DNA from: Acidobacteriota bacterium
GTDB lineage: Bacteria; Acidobacteriota; Terriglobia; Terriglobales; Acidobacteriaceae
DNA: 11,613 nucleotides
Reading direction: 5' to 3'
NCBI GenBank assembly: GCA_021779695.1
Contig: JAJYAE010000130.1
Coordinates: forward strand, 1 to 11,613
The notes under the pieces were generated by a model, which was given only the letters and a program-made list of their open reading frames with translations, made no database searches and was not told the DNA's origin. The position numbers and the translations under genes were made by a program. Shown in pieces: positions 5,985-11,613 of the stretch (the stretch's first letter is position 1; each line of letters begins with the position of its first letter).

Positions 5985-6896
5985 TCAATGGTTGAAAAGC
6001 GTCTTGAATGAATCCGCCATGATAATCATTGCTGGCCCAAGCGTAACCAGAAACAGCGGCGGAAAGATGAAAAAGACCAATGGGAAAATGAGCTTGATAG
6101 GCAACTTGGCAGCTTTTTCCTCGATCTCCTGGACACGTTTGGTTCTTAGCGTGTCGGAGTGAACCCGGAGCGTCTTTGCAATGCTTGTCCCAAACTGTTC
6201 GGATTGAATCAACATGGAAACCAGATTCCGTACGCTGTCAATCCCGGTTCTGTCTGCAAGGTGCTTCCATGCGTCGGAGCGCAGGCTTCCTGCTCTCTGC
6301 TCGAGGGCAACAATGCCAAGCTCATCACTCAGAACCGGTTGCGCATTACGCAGTTCCTGAGCTGTCCTGGCCGTTGCCTGATCGAGACTCAGTCCTGCCT
6401 CAATGCAGATAATGAGCAAATCCAGCGCGTCCGGCAGTCCTTTGCGCACCGCGGCTTGGCGTTTGGTAATCTTTCGACCGAGCCAAAAGTCCGGCACAAG
6501 AAAGCCGATTCCAAGGCAAATGGGATACATCACGAACGGACTCTGCTTTCCTAGGCCACTGATCAGCGCCAGGAGACAGAGGACGAGCGGCACTATAACT
6601 TTGGCGCCGTAGAAATACTTGACTGCGGACTCCTCACGCAATCCTGCACGTATCAAGCGCTGCTGCGCGACGGAGACCTCGGCCTCGCTTTTGGGTACGA
6701 TCCGTTCAAATTGTTCAACTACATCTCCCAGCATGACGCGCGTGTCCTTGATGCGCGTCTTCAAAGTAATACGCTTTGCTGCCGGGTTGATGGCGGAGGC
6801 GATGCGTGCCTGGATAGTCTCTCGATAGAAAATCAAAAGCCCACCGCTTACGATCAGCAGGAAGATGGCGCAGAATGCAAGAATTGCGAATACCAT
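5985..6896 (-). CDS. tadC: TadC, inner-membrane platform protein of the Tad pilus
   Basis: The product is 303 residues, the normal size for TadC, with a type II secretion F (T2SSF) domain at about 155-285. Membrane spans are visible at about 3-24, 98-115, 120-138 and 268-292. Key stretches are LPDALDLLIICIEAGLSLDQATARTAQEL (154-182), SMLIQSEQFGTSIAKTLRVHSDTLR (227-251) and FPLVFFIFPPLFLVTLGPA (271-289), all characteristic of TadC. TadC and TadB together form the membrane platform that the TadA ATPase drives to extrude Flp pilin. ATG 6896 follows the tadB stop by 9 bases and has GAGG just upstream, so the two are probably translationally coupled. The N-terminus starts in a membrane span. Confidence 0.93.
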   Translation of the reverse strand: MVFAILAFCAIFLLIVSGGLLIFYRETIQARIASAINPAAKRITLKTRIKDTRVMLGDVVEQFERIVPKSEAEVSVAQQRLIRAGLREESAVKYFYGAKVIVPLVLCLLALISGLGKQSPFVMYPICLGIGFLVPDFWLGRKITKRQAAVRKGLPDALDLLIICIEAGLSLDQATARTAQELRNAQPVLSDELGIVALEQRAGSLRSDAWKHLADRTGIDSVRNLVSMLIQSEQFGTSIAKTLRVHSDTLRTKRVQEIEEKAAKLPIKLIFPLVFFIFPPLFLVTLGPAMIIMADSFKTLFNH

Positions 6897-6905
6897 AAGT
6901 CCTCG

Positions 6906-7883
6906 CTACACTTCCATATTGACAATCTTGCGAATGACCAAAGCGCCAATCACCATCATCCCGCCCGCAGCATAGAGCAGCTTGATGCCGATATCACGCT
7001 TCCAGAGAACGCTCATCATGTCGGGATTGACAAAGTACAACGCACACCCGAGCACGATGGGGAGGAGCGTCAACACGAGTCCTGTCAATCGGCCTTGGGC
7101 GGTATGGGTCATCACTTGTCTTTTGAGACGAAAGCGCTCGCGAATTACCTCGACGACTTTATCCAGGACTTCCGCCAGATTGCCGCCGCTTTCTTTCTGA
7201 ATCATGATGGCGGTAACCACGATTCGAAGATCCTGCAGCGGAACGCGTTGGGTCATGTTATCCAATGCTGTCTTTAACTCAAGCCCGTAGTTTTGCTCCT
7301 CAAAAGTGACACGGAATTCAGTTCCCACCGGGTCGGCACATTCGCGGGTCACAAGACCCAGGGCCGCATTGAGGCTTTGTCCGACGCGCAGAGCGCTGAC
7401 GATCAGTTCCAAAGCCTCAGGCAGCCCCTCCTCGAACTTCTTGAGGCGCGAGGCCCGCTTGCGCAGCACGATTCCGAAGGGTATGAAGCCGACGACGAGA
7501 CCTACGGCCAGGCTAAGCAGTATGGCTCCGGTGCGAAGGTAAACTAAGTAACCTGGAATGGCAAAGGCCGCAACAGACATCAGCACAAGCCCTCCAACGG
7601 TCCACTTTAGGTCAGCCTGACTGAGGAGACGCCGAATTCGCGGTGTCAATTCAGCCTGTCGAAGGAAGCGGTCCATCCAAGGAATTGCGCTGATGAGGTC
7701 AGTCTTACGGACATCTACAAGAAGGTCGTCCATGTCGGTCCTTGGTTTACCGGTAGCCAGGACCGAGTCGAGACGAGCAAGCATCTGTTTGGATTCTTGG
7801 GACGCACCATCCCCTGCCGCCATGATCAGCAATGCGGCAACGGCAAAGACTCCCAGAAAAATCATGATCACGATGATTGTCAT
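6906..7883 (-). CDS. tadB: TadB, inner-membrane platform protein of the Tad pilus
   Basis: The product is 325 residues. It has an N-terminal span (2-22), a cytoplasmic linker with VDVRKTDLISAIPWMDRFLRQAELTPRIRRLLSQADLKWTV, two spans (about 96-116 and 119-140), a T2SSF domain (about 152-280) and C-terminal spans (about 265-285 and 300-316). The domain shows LPEALELIVSALRVGQSLNAAL (154-175) and IQKESGGNLAEVLDKVVEVIRERF (228-251), both typical of TadB. It pairs with TadC in the pilus assembly platform. ATG 7883 has GGAG 9 bases upstream and follows the tadA stop by 20 bases. TadB is the paralogue of TadC, and the tadA-B-C order is the standard one. Confidence 0.94.
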   Translation of the reverse strand: MTIIVIMIFLGVFAVAALLIMAAGDGASQESKQMLARLDSVLATGKPRTDMDDLLVDVRKTDLISAIPWMDRFLRQAELTPRIRRLLSQADLKWTVGGLVLMSVAAFAIPGYLVYLRTGAILLSLAVGLVVGFIPFGIVLRKRASRLKKFEEGLPEALELIVSALRVGQSLNAALGLVTRECADPVGTEFRVTFEEQNYGLELKTALDNMTQRVPLQDLRIVVTAIMIQKESGGNLAEVLDKVVEVIRERFRLKRQVMTHTAQGRLTGLVLTLLPIVLGCALYFVNPDMMSVLWKRDIGIKLLYAAGGMMVIGALVIRKIVNMEV

Positions 7884-7903
7884 TGCAATCTGCTCCGGTC
7901 AGT

Positions 7904-9184
7904 TCAGTTGACTTCCGTGGCCCGTTCAAACAAGCTCGGTGGCAGGAAAATTCCGGAAGTCCGCAACTGCTCGAGGAATCTCGGGCGGATACGACTCGGC
8001 TGGAAGGTCCCAAGCACCTTGCCATTCGGGCCGATTCCCTTCTTTTGAAAGGTGAATATCTCCTGCATGCTGATTACGTTCTCTTCCATGCCGGTGATTT
8101 CGTGGATGCTGACGGCCTTGCGAGTTCCATCGCTGAGACGAGAGCACTGCACGACGATGGTGATTGCTGATGCAATCTGCTGGCGAACAGTCTTCTCGGG
8201 CAAATTGAGGTTGCTCATAGCAACCATCGATTCAAGCCTGGTAAGAGCATCGCGAGCAGTATTAGCGTGTACTGTGGTCATGGATCCTTCGTGACCGGTA
8301 TTCATGGCCTGTAACATGTCGAATGCTTCTTCGCCACGAACCTCGCCGATCACGATGCGGTCGGGACGCATACGAAGACAGTTGATCAGCAATTGTCGCT
8401 GACGGATTGCACCTTGCCCCTCAACGTTGGGTGGGCGAGTCTCAAGCCGCACGATGTTTTCCTGGGCCAGCTGCAGTTCGGCGGCATCTTCGATTGTGAT
8501 AATGCGCTCGTTCTGCGGAATATACTGGGACAGAATGTTAAGGAATGTGGTCTTGCCGGCGCCCGTGCCTCCGGAAATCAGAATGCTTAGTCGCGCGCGC
8601 ACCGCCGCAGAGAGCAACTCCATCATCTCTGCCGAAATGCTTTTCAACTGCACCAGTTGATTGGCTGCAAGCGGCCCAGTACCGAACCGGCGAATTGACA
8701 GAGAAGGTCCGTCCAGCGCCAGTGGGGGAATGATCGCGTTGACGCGCGAGCCATCAGGCAAGCGAGCATCGACCATCGGAGAGGATTCGTCGACTCTGCG
8801 TCCGACTCGGGAGACGATGCGATCAATAATCTGGAGTAGGTGGCGGTCATCGCGAAAGGATGCATTGGCGCGGGTCAAAACTCCTCCCCGCTCCACAAAC
8901 ACATGATCTTTGTCGTTGACAAGAATGTCGGAAATCTTCTGATCCTTCAGCAAAGGTTCCAGCGGGCCAAGCCCAAAAACCTCGTCCAGCAGGTCAGTCT
9001 GGATCTTCTCCTGCTCGTCGAAGCTAAGCGGAACACGCCGATCGCTGATAATCTCGCTGATGATGCTCGATACTGCCTGCCTAGCCTGGTTCGAATTGAC
9101 GCGCGACAGCTTTTCGAGATCCAGTTTGGAGATCAGGGTTCGGTGTACTTCGGATTTAAAGTTCTCTAAATTGAGATTTTCCAC
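7904..9184 (-). CDS. tadA: TadA/CpaF, secretion ATPase of the Tad pilus
   Basis: The product is 426 residues, the usual size, and belongs to the GspE/VirB11 ATPases. The N-terminal domain (1-190) includes [22 protein letters not shown] and [20 protein letters not shown]. The nucleotide-binding domain carries Walker A GGTGAGKT (205-212), an Asp box with IEDAAELQL (231-239), Walker [12 protein letters not shown] (277-287) and a His box with [12 protein letters not shown] (303-314). All catalytic motifs are intact. It hydrolyses ATP in the cytoplasm to power pilus assembly through TadB/TadC. The start is GTG 9184: an in-frame TGA lies two codons upstream (9190-9188) and no other start is near. 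Its ribosome-binding site is weak (GGTGA), so initiation may be limited or coupled to tadZ, which ends 41 bases upstream. Confidence 0.95.
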   Translation of the reverse strand: MENLNLENFKSEVHRTLISKLDLEKLSRVNSNQARQAVSSIISEIISDRRVPLSFDEQEKIQTDLLDEVFGLGPLEPLLKDQKISDILVNDKDHVFVERGGVLTRANASFRDDRHLLQIIDRIVSRVGRRVDESSPMVDARLPDGSRVNAIIPPLALDGPSLSIRRFGTGPLAANQLVQLKSISAEMMELLSAAVRARLSILISGGTGAGKTTFLNILSQYIPQNERIITIEDAAELQLAQENIVRLETRPPNVEGQGAIRQRQLLINCLRMRPDRIVIGEVRGEEAFDMLQAMNTGHEGSMTTVHANTARDALTRLESMVAMSNLNLPEKTVRQQIASAITIVVQCSRLSDGTRKAVSIHEITGMEENVISMQEIFTFQKKGIGPNGKVLGTFQPSRIRPRFLEQLRTSGIFLPPSLFERATEVN

Positions 9185-9225
9185 GCGTCACCATTCCAGT
9201 CTGTATTCGTACTTGCAAAGATGGG

Positions 9226-10428
9226 CTACCCGAAGAGGCTGAAACCCTTCTTTTTCTTCTTGGCTGGTTCGGTATCCAGACCACAAGCCGCTCTCGCCAT
9301 TTCCCTGATTGATTTTGAAATCATTGAATCCTCCAGAGTCAGGGGCGTTGCTTCATTCTGCATGCGACGCACGGCGACATAGTCGCTCGGGATCTTCCAT
9401 TGCACCGGCCGACTTAGCGCCTTTGCAATATGCTCTTCGTCAACTCCACCCGCTCGCGGAATAAAGCGGTTCAGTACCAGTTCCAGATTTGAGCCGCCGG
9501 ATTTGAAATACTCCGAGATCACCCGATGTGAGTTGCGGAGTTCCGGAATTCCCGCTTGCATCACCAGGTAGACCATATCGGACTGCTCGACAAGCGTATT
9601 GTCGCTCAAATCATAACGAGAACCTGCGTCGATCACGACGTAGTCAAAGCTGGAACGTGCAAGCGCGATGAGCCTCTCCAAGGCTTCCCGGTTGATCTCA
9701 ACCTGTGGAAACTTCCCCGGCGCCGGAAGGACTGCTAGCCCAGAGCTGTGATTCGTCAAAAGCTTGGAAAGAAAATTCGTATCCAGCCTGCTATGGTTCT
9801 GCAGCGCATCCACCGCAGAGAACTGCGGAGAAATGCCGAGCGTAAGCGCCACATCTCCAAGCGGAAGATCCAGATCGATCAGCAAGGCGGTGTGTCCGCA
9901 ATCGTGCACAAGTGCAACGGCAAAGTTGCAGGCTACGGTCGTCACCCCGGAACCGCCCTTCCCGCCAAGGAACACAAACACCTTGCCGTCGCCCTCTCTT
10001 CCGGCTCGGGATGCGGGACGCCGGGCTGCTACTCGGCCTAATGCCTCAGCCAGGGTGCCAATCGCGATCGGCTGGGGCAGAAATTCCCGTGCACCCGAGC
10101 GCATGCATTGCATCAGCACGTTAGGGTCAGTTTGTGACGAGCAAACCATTACCGTTGTCTCTGCATTCGATCCCAACTGCTCGACTAGGCTGAGCGCCGC
10201 ATCCCTGTCACTATCGAGCTCGATGATGATTGCATCGAAATGGTACTCCTGGAGCCGGAGGACCTCGCTGGGAGTCGTGGGATAAGTGGCATATTCATGG
10301 ACCGCCGTGATATCACAGCCTGCAAGGGCATGCGCGATGCCCTTTCTCCGCTGATCACTTGGGCCGATCAAGCCCACCGACAGTGTCCCCAGACCGACGG
10401 TATTCATTTCTTGTATATTCGCCGACAT
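9226..10428 (-). CDS. tadZ: TadZ/CpaE, ParA/MinD-like localisation ATPase of the Tad pilus
   Basis: From ATG 10428 the product is 400 residues. The frame can extend upstream to a TTG at 10494, and ATG 10407 is another possible start; none has a strong ribosome-binding site (GGAG lies 13 bases before 10428). An N-terminal receiver-like domain (about 15-130) precedes a MinD/ParA-type ATPase domain (about 150-370). The P-loop is FLGGKGGSGVTTVACNFA: the deviant lysine is kept, but the usual GKT lysine is replaced by Val, as is common in TadZ. Also visible are LLIDLDLPLGDVA and YVVIDAGSRYD. The tail ends AKKKKKGFSLFG, with five lysines in a row. TadZ is thought to place the Tad machine at a site in the cell and recruit the other parts. 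It lies 94 bases after the prepilin peptidase gene. Confidence 0.92.
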   Translation of the reverse strand: MSANIQEMNTVGLGTLSVGLIGPSDQRRKGIAHALAGCDITAVHEYATYPTTPSEVLRLQEYHFDAIIIELDSDRDAALSLVEQLGSNAETTVMVCSSQTDPNVLMQCMRSGAREFLPQPIAIGTLAEALGRVAARRPASRAGREGDGKVFVFLGGKGGSGVTTVACNFAVALVHDCGHTALLIDLDLPLGDVALTLGISPQFSAVDALQNHSRLDTNFLSKLLTNHSSGLAVLPAPGKFPQVEINREALERLIALARSSFDYVVIDAGSRYDLSDNTLVEQSDMVYLVMQAGIPELRNSHRVISEYFKSGGSNLELVLNRFIPRAGGVDEEHIAKALSRPVQWKIPSDYVAVRRMQNEATPLTLEDSMISKSIREMARAACGLDTEPAKKKKKGFSLFG

Positions 10429-10522
10429 AGCAGATCTGAGACTCCCAATTCTGAGGTTAGTAAACCAGTCGATTAATCCCGTATCTTCGCCCAAGCTATC
10501 TTGCTCAGGCTTGCTAAAGCAC

Positions 10523-11038
10523 TCATTTCGCGAAGAATGACATCAGCGTCCCAATTGCAATTGCGGGCGCATAAGGCATCTTGCGGGCCCGCGGGCTGGT
10601 GAGTGTTAATTCGGAATCTCCTTGCATCGCTCTTTTCCGCCAGGCAAAGAGCAAGTCGCTACTCCCCGTGAACAACTCCCCGAGAAACCCGCCCACCGCG
10701 GCCCAGCCGACCGCCATAATGCCTCCAACAATCCCGGTGATCACCATCGCCAGTATCAATTGATGAGGTCCAAGCCAGGCTCCAATCGCTGCGCAAAGTT
10801 TCACATCCCCCATACCCATGCCGCCCATCACGGCAAGGATTCCAAAAAGCAACAACCCGAGGCCCAGCCCTTCGAGGCTTGTTGCAAGACCGCTCCAGCC
10901 GTGCATCCATGTACCAACTACGACCCCTGCCACGAGAAATGGCAGTACGAGCCAGTTCGGGATTCTGCGGCTACGAAGATCTGTGATCGTCGCAATGCCT
11001 ACGACAGCCACAGTCGGCCACCATGCAATCGAATGCAA
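10523..11038 (-). CDS. tadV: Prepilin peptidase TadV/CpaA (A24 aspartic protease)
   Basis: The product is 171 residues with about six hydrophobic segments, as expected for the short CpaA/TadV form without the N-methylation domain. The two catalytic aspartates are D20 in ATITDLRSRRIPNW and D78 in the GxGD motif MGGMGMGDVK. The ending MPYAPAIAIGTLMSFF is typical of the family. It cleaves the leader of Flp pilin and pseudopilins at the inner membrane. The start is TTG 11038, with a purine-rich AGGGGGG 7 bases upstream; an in-frame GTG at 11011 would cut into the first span, so TTG is preferred. It is the first gene of the visible Tad operon and is preceded by a sigma-54 type promoter. The stretch at about 135-152 is a hydrophilic loop. 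Confidence 0.92.
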   Translation of the reverse strand: MHSIAWWPTVAVVGIATITDLRSRRIPNWLVLPFLVAGVVVGTWMHGWSGLATSLEGLGLGLLLFGILAVMGGMGMGDVKLCAAIGAWLGPHQLILAMVITGIVGGIMAVGWAAVGGFLGELFTGSSDLLFAWRKRAMQGDSELTLTSPRARKMPYAPAIAIGTLMSFFAK

Positions 11039-11085
11039 GACTATGCCCCCCTGCTGCTTGTTGAAAACTCTTCACTCGCTGTAAA

Positions 11086-11102
11086 TGCAATTGTCACGCC
11101 AA
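11086..11102 (-). promoter_or_regulatory. Sigma-54 (RpoN) type -24/-12 promoter for the Tad operon
   Basis: The minus strand reads TTGGCGTGACAATTGCA. Against the sigma-54 consensus YTGGCACGrNNNTTGCW it fits at all positions except two in the -24 box (A to G and C to T). The essential GG (-24) and GC (-12) are separated by exactly 10 bases. The -12 GC is at 11087-11088, which puts the transcript start near 11075, about 37 bases before the tadV start codon. Possible activator sites upstream are a perfect 8-base palindrome GTGTACAC (11161-11168) and the inverted repeat TCCCTT/AAGGGA (11119-11124 and 11145-11150). I saw no better sigma-70 promoter in this stretch. Confidence 0.6.
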
Positions 11103-11351
11103 ACTAACGCAAGTCAAGTCCCTTGTAATTCAATACGATGCATAAAGGGATTGTCTAAGTGTGTACACGGATGTTTACTGGAGCCGGGCAGGGTGCATTG
11201 CGCCGTATACAGGCAAGACACTGAAAATTCGGGACTTTCGCCAGGCTTCCGTGGCCCCGGAAACAGAAGAATACCCTGGAGCTGTCATCGTCATCCCACG
11301 GGAAAAAGCACCGAAGCTCCTCTTGCTGCGCGGCACGCCCTCATGAGGGAA

Positions 11352-11483
11352 CAGGAGTTGTGCCTCCTTTGCCAACTCCTCCGTCAACCTTTGGGGCTTA
11401 GCGTTGCTAAGGTCAATTCCGATTTTCTGCATTACGGCAAGGGCCTCAGGATGCACTCGCAAGCCGGGCTTGGTTCCGGCTAC
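11352..11483 (-). pseudogene. Arsenate reductase (ArsC, low-Mr phosphatase fold) gene remnant
   Basis: On the minus strand the frame gives AGTKPGLRVHPEALAVM then QKIGIDLSNAKPQRLTEELAKEAQLL, a close match to the middle of thioredoxin-type ArsC/low-molecular-weight phosphatase proteins. The N-terminal catalytic CX5R loop is missing: the frame meets a TAA shortly upstream (about 11524-11526) without it. Past AQLL the expected segment with MGCGDACP is replaced by unrelated sequence. About 43 codons survive, so it cannot make an active enzyme. It shows that an intact arsC once stood here or was carried in with other DNA. No other ars gene is in the window. Confidence 0.7.
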
Positions 11484-11613
11484 GATGTGAGGTGGTCCCG
11501 GTAGTCGGACAGGGTTTTCGGGTTTTTAAATGAAAAGATTGCTCGTGGTCGTCGTGGCGGTGGAAATGTGAAAATCGGCTTGATCGATTTTCAAGGTCTT
11601 ATGGGAAGGGCGG
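11484..11613. other. Right edge with no recognisable gene
   Basis: A short frame on the plus strand starts ATG 11530 with MKRLLVVVVAVEM and stops at once, like a truncated signal peptide. A GATTTT/AAAATC inverted repeat lies at about 11571-11591. Nothing here can be identified. Confidence 0.3.

Noticed and set aside
11100..11120. Sigma-70 promoter candidate TTGACT on the minus strand upstream of tadV
   Set aside because: With 17-base spacing the -10 box would be ACAATT, a poor match that lies inside the much better sigma-54 motif.
11161..11346. A 61-codon plus-strand frame containing DFRQASVAPETEEYPGAVIVIPREKAPKLLLLRG
   Set aside because: The second half has a somewhat coding look, but there is no ribosome-binding site before the GTG start and I recognise no family. 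Not strong enough to call.
11085..11504. A 139-codon plus-strand frame at the right end
   Set aside because: It overlaps the sigma-54 promoter and runs antisense to the arsC remnant; Cys/Arg/His-rich composition suggests chance.
1..11613. CRISPR array or toxin-antitoxin pair
   Set aside because: No regularly spaced direct repeats and no small two-gene pair with recognisable toxin or antitoxin motifs were seen; the tandem micro-genes are near-identical to each other, unlike a toxin and its antitoxin.

Overview
The window looks like part of a chromosome of an acidobacterium (Acidobacteriota, Terriglobia type). This is inferred from a large permease of the acidobacterial duplicated orphan permease (ADOP) type, the style of the Tad/Cpa pilus genes, and a DUF192-plus-PilZ protein next to them. 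No rRNA or other direct taxonomic marker is present. Nearly all convincing genes lie on the minus strand, so gene order below follows transcription from right to left.

Right end (about 11040-11613): no intact gene. It holds a clear remnant of an arsenate reductase (arsC) gene and a very good sigma-54 type -24/-12 promoter at 11086-11102 that points into the pilus genes.

Tad pilus operon (11038 down to 5683, minus strand): prepilin peptidase (TadV/CpaA), TadZ/CpaE localisation ATPase, TadA/CpaF secretion ATPase, and the two inner-membrane platform proteins TadB and TadC. These are followed by two tandem 31-residue single-span membrane proteins that standard ORF length cut-offs would miss. Together the five large genes form the cytoplasmic and inner-membrane half of a Flp/Tad pilus machine. 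The pilin (flp), CpaB/RcpC, the secretin and the TadD/E/F/G genes are not in the window. A strong inverted repeat at 5558-5603 probably ends the operon.

Downstream on the same strand are a DUF192-PilZ protein (possible c-di-GMP receptor) and an ADOP/MacB-FtsX type ABC permease. The only plausible ribosome-binding site for the permease lies in the wrong frame, which suggests a 5' frameshift.

Left end (1-1609): the 3' end of a plus-strand reading frame that may be an integrase, a complete tRNA-Pro(CGG) with encoded CCA and its terminator on the minus strand, about 600 bp without a recognisable gene but with some fold-back structure, and an orphan IS66-type tnpA whose tnpB and tnpC partners are missing. 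This part looks like a decayed mobile-element landing zone beside a tRNA.

The most interesting items are the twin micro-proteins at the end of the Tad operon, conserved in protein but not in codons, and the sigma-54 type promoter in front of the operon.
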